From: Agarophyton chilense | Lineage: Eukaryota; Rhodophyta; Florideophyceae; Gracilariales; Gracilariaceae | NCBI GenBank assembly: GCA_030374765.1 | Contig: JARGXX010000001.1 | Coordinates: forward strand, 62,001 to 126,000 | Direction of reading: 5' to 3' | DNA length: 64,000 bases | Shown: one piece after another, positions 31,261 to 40,082 of the stretch | Numbering within the stretch: the stretch's first letter is position 1 | Layout of the letters: the number at the start of each line of letters is the position of its first letter | Translations under genes and position numbers: made by a program | Notes under the pieces: generated by a model | Seen by the model: only the letters and a program-made list of their open reading frames with translations | What the model was told of the DNA's origin: nothing | Database searches by the model: none

Positions 31261-31626
31261 TCATAGTGCGTTTTTGTGCTTACGACCGCCTATGTGTACC
31301 TCTAATTGGCGCTGGATCTGCACGTTGAGGCTACAAACGGCACAGCACTTCAGGGAGAGTTTTTGAGATGGAGGACGGCGGCGACGCTTCTCACGCTGAG
31401 TAACGACCCGAAGGATGTGACGGGCGCGCGGGTTGATAAGGGGTTTGGTAGACAGAGAAGAGTCGGTTAGGGGTGTGGCTTCCTTGGTGACGCTGACAGC
31501 TTCCACCTTCGAATCGGAACCTTGCACAGTTGAGTATTCGCTGGAAGAAATTGAAGACGTTGGCACTTCATGCAAGACAAAAAAGTCAGTACTTGCACAC
31601 AATACCAAAAGAGCAGTGAAAGTCAT
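31261..31626 (-). CDS. Small U1-type C2H2 zinc-finger protein
   Basis: A 121-residue frame ending in a zinc finger of the U1/matrin (zf-met, JAZ-like) type: C95-x2-C98-x12-H111-x5-H117, with the typical QLEVHIGGRKHKNAL ending. Such fingers bind dsRNA or are found in splicing factors. A basic stretch (REKRRRRPPSQK, residues 78-89) precedes it and a Ser/Thr-rich linker fills the middle. The first 20 residues are hydrophobic (TALLVLCAS), like a signal peptide, which is odd for a nucleic-acid-binding protein. The true start may be further in or supplied by an upstream exon. Confidence 0.5.
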   Translation of the reverse strand: MTFTALLVLCASTDFFVLHEVPTSSISSSEYSTVQGSDSKVEAVSVTKEATPLTDSSLSTKPLINPRARHILRVVTQREKRRRRPPSQKLSLKCCAVCSLNVQIQRQLEVHIGGRKHKNAL

Positions 31627-32815
31627 TTACTCTTGAACGAATGCCGAATGGCCGTAGGGTGTGAGCCCTACGCCGTATCAAACGGTTATGTTCACAACAG
31701 GAGGTGCTAAACATTCCCACGAGAGTGACGGGTTCGCGGAAAATGTCGGCGCAGTCGCGGTAGAAAGCGGACCCAACACCAAGAAAAGAAAGAAAAGGAA
31801 CAGAGTTGATGGAAAAAGAGGCACAGACTGTGCTAAGATATAGTTTCGGTGCCAGAGAAGGGGGGGGTGAGCCGCTTTTTGTCGAGCTGACTTGACCAGA
31901 ATTGGTCAGAGCCAACCGAGTTCGGCCATATATACACAATTTTGAAGAAGGCCGGCGCGAGAATTAGTGCGGCTTCCGGCCCGGTACCGGCCAGCCTGTC
32001 CAAATTGCGCGCTTTTCTCGACACAAAACGCATTTGCGTTTCGTACTGAATTTGTGGCTCTAAATAATTCTTCTGTATACAGCGTTGCGTTCAAAGAATA
32101 GCTTAATTCCTATATTAGTTGAGTGAAACTGTAGGACTGATGCGCGTCGCTTACGTTCATATACACGAAGCGGCACGCGTTTCACTCGTGCGTTTTATGT
32201 CGAGACCTACAGTACAGTGTGACTTTGTGTACTGTAAGACACAATACTTAGGGCTACTGTAATTATTTGAGGGCGCCGGCGCGCAGAATCTGCGAGCCGG
32301 ACGCTCGCCGCCGCATATATGTATCGATTGCGTCTGTCAAAAAGGGGAGAGAGAGAAAGGAAGAAAGAGAGTAAAGAATAAGGTTTTTTGAAACCATGTT
32401 CTGTGCAAGCGTCTCAGCGCGGGCCCTTTCTTCGTTCCCACACCCCCTCAGACCAAGCCTTACAGCCAACCAGTAGATTGGACTACTCGTGTAACGGCTT
32501 TGGTATCAACGGCGTCCCACGACATTTTATACGCCTCACAATATGGTTTTTGAAACGCACTGTACAAGCCAGTTACAATTTGGTTGGTATTCCTTTTGAA
32601 CGTACTATGTTCTGAGAAAGTCAATCAATTGCCGCTATTCTGTGAAGAAGATCATTGCCTCATGTGACTGGGAGTTGTCTTATCCAATCATCGTACACCG
32701 GTTATCTCCAATATATAAATATAATTAAAATATGTTGCGCAACAAGTGACTCTAATTGCTCAAGATGCTACAAAGAATTGGTATGAGCCTTTCGGGTTTC
32801 AATTTTCTAACATGT
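31627..32815. other. Intergenic with short inverted repeats
   Basis: No gene was recognised. Small palindromic features occur: TGACC/GGTCA around 31893-31908, and ACTGTAGG near 32129 with its complement CCTACAGT near 32206. The latter may be ends of a short MITE, not established. Confidence 0.35.
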
Positions 32816-34114
32816 ACAGTGCGTTTCAAAAACATATCCCTTTACAAAAACTGCGCCAAAAAGGCATTTCACGTACTGTAGAGCACATTTCACAACAAAT
32901 AAAAATTACTAAGTCAATAACACTGTTTCAAAAGTATATCCTTTATACAATCATTCGCTCAATTATGGCTCGTGGCGCACCTCTGACACGCTCTGAACAG
33001 CTGGAAATCATGGAATTAGTAGGCCAGGGTATGATTCCAGCAGATATAGCCCAAAAACTCAAGCGCAGCCCAAAAACAATCAGCAACTTCATCAAAAACC
33101 CCGCTACATACGGAACAAAGCGTTCAACCGGCCGTCCTACAGCACTATCCCCGGCCGATAAGCGTGGAATTAAGCGGGAACTATGCCGCAACACTTCATC
33201 TTGCGGGAAAATTGTCAAAAATCTAAATTTGCCTCTATCAAGATCTACAATATGGCGTGAAGTCAACCGTCAAAATTTGTTCAAGTAAACAAAAATGAGG
33301 AAAACTTTTTTTAAAAGATAATCACAAGAAAAATCGAGTTGAATGGTGTGCTCAAAAGGCTTATTGGAAAACGGAATGGAAAAATGTTATCTTTTCCGAC
33401 GAGAAAAAGTATAACCTTGATGTTCCAGATTGCTATAAATTTTATTGGCATGATCTACGAACAGAAAAGAAGGAATTTGTGATTAGGCATTCAGGAGGCG
33501 CATCAGTAATGATTTGGGCTGGAATATCTACGAAAGGAGCAACTGATATGGCTTTTGGTGAAACTACAATGAACTCTGAGAAGTATGCTGAGGTTCTAGA
33601 AAACTATCTTTTACCTTTTTCATACTGTATGCACGGAGAAGAATTCATTTTTCAGCAAGATAATGCACCTGTGCATAAGTCTAATTCTATGAAACAGTGG
33701 TTCAATAGTCTAAATATGTCGGTTATGGAATGGCCTGCGCGCTCTCCTGACCTCAACCCTATCGAAAGCATTTTGGGAATGTTGGCCCGAATGGTTTATG
33801 GGCAAGGAAGGCAATTTGATACAGTTTTTTATCTGAAAAATTGTATCAAAGATTGCTGGGAAAAGATTGACTGTAATGTTATCAATCCTTTTATAGAATC
33901 AATGCAAAAGCGTTGTATAAGTGTTATACAGGCTAGAGGAGCAAAAATAAACTACTGAACTCGCGTTAGAATAAAAAGGATGCAATAAAGGTTATGATTT
34001 TGAAACAGTTTTTTTACTTGAAAGTTTTTTCACACTGATTTTGTTAGTTTTACTGTAGCCAAAACGTCGATTTTTGGAAAAGTTGCGCGAGGGATATGAT
34101 TTTGAAACAGACTT
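32816..34114 (+). mobile_element. Tc1-like DNA transposon with IR/DR ends
   Basis: A 1.3-kb element flanked by TA on both sides (32814-32815 and 34115-34116). Each terminus has two direct copies of a GTTTCAAAA-x-CATATCC repeat: outer and inner copies 102 bp apart on the left (32823 and 32925), and likewise on the right (34089 and 33988, reversed). This is the IR/DR arrangement of Tc1 elements such as Sleeping Beauty. It encodes one transposase, now interrupted. AATAAA lies at about 33984 near the gene's end. Confidence 0.88.
32965..33958 (+). pseudogene. Tc1-family transposase, interrupted
   Basis: The N-terminal part (to 33288) has a helix-turn-helix (LTRSEQLEIMELVGQG, then IAQKLKRSPKTISNFI) and a basic linker GTKRSTGRPTAL before a second HTH. 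The catalytic part, in another frame, has FSDEKKYNLD (first Asp), QQDNAPVHKS (second Asp) and ARSPDLNPIE (Glu). There are 34 residues between the second Asp and the Glu: DD34E, as in Tc1. An in-frame TAA at 33286-33288 is followed within about 30 bp by a frame change at a T/A run, so this copy should be inactive by itself. The catalytic triad is intact, so decay looks recent. Confidence 0.88.
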
Positions 34115-34239
34115 TACATACGAGTTAAGGATTTGGGAGTGAAATGGTTAACAGCAAAGCAGAGGGCCCGGGTTTGGATATGAGCCAAACTCAGATCATG
34201 TTTAGCTATTTATTCCTTTCACCACCTTCCCGAAAATAA

Positions 34240-35826
34240 ATGCGTTCGCACTTGGGAACTTTCACTCGGAGCCCTTTGGTTGGACTTGGTTGGTTCCCCC
34301 ACCGATGTTCTGTCGCACTCAGAATGACCTCTTCAAAGACAACTGCTGGTTCTTCCAAACCACACCGGCCCATTCCCACACTAGAATTGAAAGATCCGAC
34401 GCTACTTCCGGCGGCTTCTTTCATCAATAACTCACAAGCACCTGTAAGAACCTCTCAAGATCTTCGAGTTTGTAATCCGTTCAACAATGCCATCGTCAGT
34501 CGAGTTACGCAAGCGTCAAACTCTGATGTGGCCTATGCTATTGAAACGGCTGACCTGGCTCAAAAGGAATGGCGGAAATCGTCGGTAGAAATTCGCTCAT
34601 TGCTGTTGCGAAAATGGCACCAACTGATCAAGGATGCTCGAGAAGATCTTGCGTATATTATCGCTCTTGAAAACGGGAAACCTCTTTTGGAAGCACTGGC
34701 TGAGGTTGACTACTCAGCAAGTTTTTTTCTCTGGAACTCGCAAGAAGCTCTTCATTCACTCTATACATCGGCATTACAGACCCCAGAAAGTCAAATTCAA
34801 GTAACCCATCAGCCTATTGGAACCGTTCTTGCCGTAACACCATGGAACTTTCCTTTAGCAATGCTGGCGAGAAAGCTAGCTCCCGCGATCGCAGCGGGTT
34901 GCTCTGTTATTGCAAAACCATCTGAAGAGACCCCGTTGTCTGCGCTCGCCCTTGCAGAATTGGGACGTCGTGCAGGACTCCCAGCAGGTCTCTGCAACGT
35001 TTTGGTTACTTCGGAAAGTGAGCTAGTGGTGGATCAGATTCTTAACGCAAACTGTATCCGAATGGTGACATTCACTGGGTCGACCGTTGTGGGGAAGTCA
35101 ATCGCAGCTAAAGCTGCACAACGTGTTCTACGAGTTGCCTTAGAGCTTGGAGGAAATGCTCCATACGTTGTTTTTGACGATGCTGATATTAAAGAAGCCA
35201 TCGACGGTCTTCTCCAGAATAAATTTCGAGCTTCTGGACAAACATGTATTTCAGCGAACCGAGTGTTCGTTCAAGATGGTATCTACGACAAATTTATTGA
35301 AGGAGCAAGACGCTCCTTTCAAGAACTTGTGGTTGGAAATGGGTTAGATGATGGGGTGCAAGTAGGTCCATTAATCAGTCAAAAGGCTCTGAAAAAAGTA
35401 GAAACACAAATAGATGATGCAACTACGAGAGGAGCAAGGGTAGTTATGGGAGGTGAGCCCGATGGAAATCTATTGCCTGTCACTCTACTCGCGGATGTCA
35501 CGGATGATATGGAATGTGCGAAAGCTGAAACTTTTGGCCCTGTGGTTCCGGTCTTGGCTTTCCAGAGCGAGGAAGAGGTTTGGGAGAGAGCAAATCTAGG
35601 AGATGCCGGACTCGCAGCATATGTCTACACAAAGGATCTAGGTAGAGCGATGAGGGGAATTCGTGAATTAAACTACGGTATGATCGGAGTAAATAGTATA
35701 TCCATAGGTGCTGCATCTACCAGTTTTGGGGGTACCCGTGAAAGCGGTCTTGGGCGTGAAGGTGGGCTTTCGAGTGTTCATGAGTTTGTTGAAAGTAAGT
35801 ATTCAATGATTAAATTCGGACCATGA
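34240..35826 (+). CDS. Succinate-semialdehyde dehydrogenase, NAD(P)+-dependent
   Basis: A 528-residue aldehyde dehydrogenase of the SSADH (GabD/ALDH5A1) type, oxidising succinate semialdehyde to succinate in the GABA shunt. The substrate-side Asn203 is in TPWNFPLA and the cofactor Lys226 in AKPSEETP. The NAD loop is FTGSTVVGK, the general base is Glu302 in LELGGNAP, and the nucleophile is Cys336 in SGQTCISANR. The C-terminal motifs ETFGPVVPV and GGTRESGLGREGG favour SSADH over other ALDHs. The first 30 residues (basic, hydrophobic, no acids) look like a mitochondrial presequence. The second Cys of the human redox switch is Ser here (QTCIS). It is convergent with the next gene, only 134 bp between stops. 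Stop TGA. Confidence 0.93.
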   Translation: MRSHLGTFTRSPLVGLGWFPHRCSVALRMTSSKTTAGSSKPHRPIPTLELKDPTLLPAASFINNSQAPVRTSQDLRVCNPFNNAIVSRVTQASNSDVAYAIETADLAQKEWRKSSVEIRSLLLRKWHQLIKDAREDLAYIIALENGKPLLEALAEVDYSASFFLWNSQEALHSLYTSALQTPESQIQVTHQPIGTVLAVTPWNFPLAMLARKLAPAIAAGCSVIAKPSEETPLSALALAELGRRAGLPAGLCNVLVTSESELVVDQILNANCIRMVTFTGSTVVGKSIAAKAAQRVLRVALELGGNAPYVVFDDADIKEAIDGLLQNKFRASGQTCISANRVFVQDGIYDKFIEGARRSFQELVVGNGLDDGVQVGPLISQKALKKVETQIDDATTRGARVVMGGEPDGNLLPVTLLADVTDDMECAKAETFGPVVPVLAFQSEEEVWERANLGDAGLAAYVYTKDLGRAMRGIRELNYGMIGVNSISIGAASTSFGGTRESGLGREGGLSSVHEFVESKYSMIKFGP

Positions 35827-35960
35827 ATAAATAATAGAAGAGAAGAACGTTTAGAACTGAAACAAGGAAGCCATATCTTTCACTGCGTTAGAATTCTACG
35901 TATTTGAGGTAAAAGATTCACCAGATCTCGGACCTCCACGTCAACGCTTTGAGAGATACA

Positions 35961-37052
35961 CTACTTCTGCCAAGGAAGGCTGTCAAGGTTCACATTGCCT
36001 CCGCACAGTATTATTCCAACACGTTTAAAGCCCAGATTCCTGAACTCTGTTGAACGAGCTGCTGCAACCCCAACTCCAGAACTCGGCTCAATGACAATCT
36101 TCATAAACTCCCACACCATCTTTGTGGCCTGCAAAATTTCTTCCTCAGAAACTGTGATAATTCTGTCGACCAATCTTGACACAACTTCCCACCCAAGGTT
36201 CCCGATCCCTGTTTTCAACCCATCTGCGACCGTTTCGGAAGCGCCTGAAACCGGGACTCTTTCGTTCTTTTGAAAGCTTTGAAAAGCTCCACACGCGAGT
36301 TCAGGTTCCGCACCAATAACTACAATACTAGGATCAAATGATTTCACAGCGATTGTGATGCCCGAAATGAGTCCTCCGCCTCCTATAGGAACGATGATTG
36401 CTTCGAGATTGTGGGCTTGATGAATTAATTCGAGACCAATTGTTCCTTGACCAGCCACAACATACGGGTTTTCAAATGGGTGCACCAGAGTTCCTCGTTC
36501 AATCTTTCGCACTTGCTCAGCCGTCTTCATTCTATCATGAGAATTGGGTTTACAAAACGTAATCTGGCCCCCGTAGCTCTTCACAGCTTGAACCTTCACG
36601 TGCGCCGCATTGTCAGGCATGACTACATGGGCCCTGACATCATGCAAGGCAGCAGCTGCTGCAATGGCTTGCGCATGGTTTCCAGATGAATGAGTGACAA
36701 CGGAAGTGCCCTTGGTGACGCCACTTTGAAGAGAAGAGATAGCATAGTACGCGCCACGAAACTTAAATGAGCCAGTCCTTTGAAAGTTCTCGCACTTGAA
36801 ATAGAATTCAGTTTGACATGAAGACAATGACCGATTCACAAGAGTACTGGTGATTACAGGGGTGAGATGTGCCTTGTCTTTCATCACCTCAGCGGCTTGT
36901 TGAATGTCATACAGAGACACTCCAGAAGCGGTAGATGCTTCTCTGACGAGGTCCAGGGAAGCAGTTTCTGTTGCCATAGTTTCGTAGTCGGCGGATAGTG
37001 CAATCGTCTGGACTTCTTTCAGTGATTTCGCGGAGCGGGCCTCATAGGACAA
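35961..37052 (-). CDS. Serine racemase / threonine dehydratase-like PLP enzyme
   Basis: A 363-residue fold-type II PLP enzyme. The PLP lysine is K97 in GSFKFRGA. The substrate loop is SSGNHAQA (Ser123), and the phosphate-binding loop is PIGGGGLIS (about 222-230). The stretches ETVADGLKTGIG and IEPSSGVGVAA, and the ending GGNVNLDSLP, resemble eukaryotic serine racemase more than biosynthetic threonine deaminase, and there is no ACT domain. In the racemase metal site (E-x3-A-x-D) Glu249 and Ala253 are kept but the Asp position is Gly (EPELACG), so divalent-ion activation may be lost. Activity could be racemisation or beta-elimination of serine/threonine. About 30 extra N-terminal residues are present; M26 is an alternative start. 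Confidence 0.85.
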   Translation of the reverse strand: MSYEARSAKSLKEVQTIALSADYETMATETASLDLVREASTASGVSLYDIQQAAEVMKDKAHLTPVITSTLVNRSLSSCQTEFYFKCENFQRTGSFKFRGAYYAISSLQSGVTKGTSVVTHSSGNHAQAIAAAAALHDVRAHVVMPDNAAHVKVQAVKSYGGQITFCKPNSHDRMKTAEQVRKIERGTLVHPFENPYVVAGQGTIGLELIHQAHNLEAIIVPIGGGGLISGITIAVKSFDPSIVVIGAEPELACGAFQSFQKNERVPVSGASETVADGLKTGIGNLGWEVVSRLVDRIITVSEEEILQATKMVWEFMKIVIEPSSGVGVAAARSTEFRNLGFKRVGIILCGGNVNLDSLPWQK

Positions 37053-37325
37053 GGCTATCGAATGAGCTCAAATGTGGGATAATGATGTCTGTGGTTTGAG
37101 GCAAATGCGTAACTCGATAATTTTATTGTCTTTGACGTTTCGGACAATGACGCACATGTAGCGTAGATCCGCGTTGAAGGCGGCAAGCAAATAACACAAT
37201 GGCACTCTTTGAGGACAAGTAGTAAAACGCAAGCAACACATCACTCGTGCCCTATCATGCACAACCGCGCGATACATGAATCACGCTGCTCATCACTTTG
37301 CCAAAGAGAGGGACAAAACGCGTAA

Positions 37326-37880
37326 TCACCTCCTCCGACAGGCTGCACAACAAAGACCAAAAGGCTTCCCTTTCTCACTAGAATCCTCATTGTTTTCAAT
37401 CTCTTCCAGCGCAGCGTTTGTGTTCACGCTCTCGTCGACAGGAACGAAAATAGAAGAACTATTTGCATTTTTGACAAATGGATTAAGAGGGCCGAAGTCT
37501 GCGTCCGTATTCTGCACAGTGGAGATGTTCTGCGGTTTAAAGTCTAATTCGTTACCTGAAACACTGATGCCAACGTAGCACCATAAGTTACGAACCGGTT
37601 GCGGGTCGGTGATAATCGTTCCGTTGCGATAAAGATAGAATCTTTGTGAGATGGGAAAGAAACCGTAAACATCGAAAAATATGGTAGGCGACTGCAGTAC
37701 GGCGGTGAGCGCGATGGATGGAACTCTCGGTTGATGACAATATGCTCGTAGACCTGTCTCAGACACACAACCTTTAAAACGAGTGCAGGTAAAAGTTGTG
37801 CCTGTGGAGCGAGTAAAGTAGAGCAGGAATGCGAGAAGCAATAGCGTTGGGCCACAGTGAATGCTGGTGACGCCTGTCAT
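37326..37880 (-). CDS. Hypothetical secreted or membrane-anchored protein
   Basis: An unrecognised 184-residue frame, taken from the ATG at 37880. The N-terminus (TLLLLAFLLYFTRSTG) has the shape of a signal peptide. The mature part has paired cysteines, possible N-glycosylation sites (NGT, NIS, NSS), an acidic tail and a C-terminal CCAACRRR. An in-frame ATG at 38000 would add 40 residues and bury the signal. It is upstream of, and co-oriented with, the serine racemase gene. No family is assigned, and chance ORF is possible. Confidence 0.4.
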   Translation of the reverse strand: MTGVTSIHCGPTLLLLAFLLYFTRSTGTTFTCTRFKGCVSETGLRAYCHQPRVPSIALTAVLQSPTIFFDVYGFFPISQRFYLYRNGTIITDPQPVRNLWCYVGISVSGNELDFKPQNISTVQNTDADFGPLNPFVKNANSSSIFVPVDESVNTNAALEEIENNEDSSEKGKPFGLCCAACRRR

Positions 37881-38697
37881 AAGAGAAAGGATGTGGTCGT
37901 GAACACAAAACAAAATGATGAGGTGCAAAATCGATTGGCAGTCACTGGAATGCAGGTTGCAACTGCGGGTATGGCGATTGCTTAAATGCAACATTGCCAC
38001 GGAGAGGGCTCACATCTGCGGGGTGTGCAAACGGCAGGAAAGACGACCTTGCGTATGGGGTTGGGGGGGGGTGTTCTCGAGAAAGGCATGCGACTGCTCT
38101 CGATGATTCACGCTGCACAGATATCACTTCATACAATTGTTGGCAGCCAACGTGCCACTGACGTCAGCAAAGGTTCTCGGTAATTTTGGAAAGCGGATCA
38201 AGGATCGGGCCTTCCGATCTGGTGTTTGATCCCCCGCCAACTGCCTCGGTGATCCTCATTAAAGCCCGTCGTCCGTGGCTCGGCCGCTGCGCCCAGTGTC
38301 GAAGCAAGTCCCTGGTCATCCGTTGCCAAACATGGTGTGATCGCGTCTGCTCCGCCATCCATTTTGAAGCCTCTCGATGTCAATTGCTTGCAGGTGCTCG
38401 TTCCTGACGATGACGGCAATATTGCGTTCGGCTGTGACGGCCTAGATCCGAACCTCAGTTGTAAGTTGATCCCTTTGGAAACACTTTTGGCCTTGACGAA
38501 ATCCACACCTAAGTCAGTTCTGCTTCGGAGATCGCACCGAAGCGTGCGTACCTTGAAGAGATGCGGTTTTACCTGAGCCTCTACCCCTATCTCAGAGCAT
38601 TTTGTGCTCCCTGTTTCTATTCTAACCTTGACGAATATGAGTATTTTCCTTCTTGAACTTTACCAGTGCTGTATTGAGTGAGCTCACCTCTTCGAAT
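37881..38697. other. Intergenic with possible splice signals
   Basis: No firm gene. From about 38390 the plus strand has exon-like pieces next to splice-like sites (TTGCTTGCAG before 38395; GTAAGTTGATCC near 38461). These may be upstream exons of the candidate gene at 38698, but phases do not join cleanly. Confidence 0.25.
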
Positions 38698-39351
38698 ATG
38701 GAAATTAACATGGATTGTAAAGCAAAACGGATCCGAATACGTAAGTTGTGTGGTTCATTTGCTCACGGTTCAATCTTCGTGATGATATCTCAAGCAATGT
38801 AATATCTTTCTGACATCTCTACAGAGATAACATATACGATGTTACCTTTGAAGAAAGATGCTTCTAACAATATCTGAAATGGATCTAATTTTCTCTTTTC
38901 TTGTTTGTAGTTCTAACCACCATGTCTGATCCATCCCCTGAAAGTTATGTACTCGCAATCTTCTATTTTTATGTGCTGAAGTGGGTTGTGTTGCGGGCGA
39001 ATGCGAGCCGTGGGCCTCTCGAACAATTTCTCCTCTGCAATGCATTAGAACGGTAGGTTCAATAAGATGGAATAGTCACAGCAGCTGGATGGATTCGATG
39101 ATGACAGACACCTAATTTACTTCTGACACTTCTCAAATGAGGCGCAGAAAAACTGCCCGATGACGGCATTTCCTAGGTTATCCCTGGCTGAGAATTATAA
39201 TCTGCTTTCTATGATGTCATCGCATACTTCAACTCTAACATATTTGCTTATTCGTCTTTGCAGGTCGAAGAAGGGAATTCAACGCACCATTGCAGTAAAA
39301 TGGTTCGAAATAGGGTCTGTTTCCCCAAACTGTTGTTGCGTGCCACCGTAG
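38698..39351 (+). CDS. Possible three-exon gene (90 residues), unknown
   Basis: Exons 38698-38740, 38911-39052 and 39264-39351 would be joined across introns GTAAGT...TTTGTAG (170 nt) and GTAGGT...TTTGCAG (211 nt), both with pyrimidine-rich acceptors. Both joins preserve one frame from ATG 38698 to TAG 39349, giving 90 residues. The product starts MEINMDCKAKRIRI, has a hydrophobic segment (SYVLAIFYFYVLKWVVL) and ends SPNCCCVPP. I recognise no domain. A start at ATG 38922 (context ACCACCATG) would make the first intron untranslated. Introns are otherwise hardly seen in this window, so this call needs transcript support. Confidence 0.35.
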
Positions 39352-40082
39352 TAGATGTGGCGTGGGTGTAAAGTGAAAGAAGGCTACGAATTATAGTTAA
39401 ATTCGTTATCGTGGGATTATACCTTCCACGCAACTTTGGAAACTTTAGAACCCTCAAATTGCTGATGAAAATATAAATATGTTTCGGCACATTTCACCTT
39501 TGTGGGTACCGTACTGGGTGAGATGCGATTTTAGTTCCTGTTATCCCTCACGTGTACTCATTTCAAGTCCAAGACTCCCTTCGTTCGACAGGGGTTTTCG
39601 AACCTAAGTGAAAAGCAGGGAGGCCTTTGCAATAGTGAATGTCGATACCACGTCGCACACACGAGGGGTAGGAGGAAAAAGGAGGAAAACGGGGAAAATG
39701 TCTACGATGGCCGTGAGTGACGCCAATATGGTTGATGCCACGTGTTCTCCGGCAGCGCGACAGATTTCTGCATCTTGTACAGAAATCTAATATCAGTTGA
39801 TCCAAGGTGAGTTGAGTTGGCCGCAGCGATGTGCTCGGGTGTTTTCAGCGTCACACTTTTGCAACCATATTGTAATAGCTTGATGGCCAGTTAAGCGTGA
39901 AAGAGAAACATGCACGGGAGTGAATACCTGAAGATTTCAACCCTCTGCCTTTGCACATCTGAACCTTTCCGCGTACTCTCGCATGCAATTCGCTTCAGCA
40001 ATCGAGTGCTCCGTGTCGATCTACTGGCAGCCTCAAATAGTCGAAACCAGTCATTCGGAAACAATTGTGACGATTCTCAACA
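39352..40082. other. Intergenic upstream of the aminotransferase fusion gene
   Basis: No gene recognised. It presumably contains the promoter of the gene at 40083. Confidence 0.35.

Noticed and set aside
37053-37277. 69-residue minus-strand frame upstream of the serine racemase gene
   Set aside because: Short, no motif, lies in the expected promoter region.
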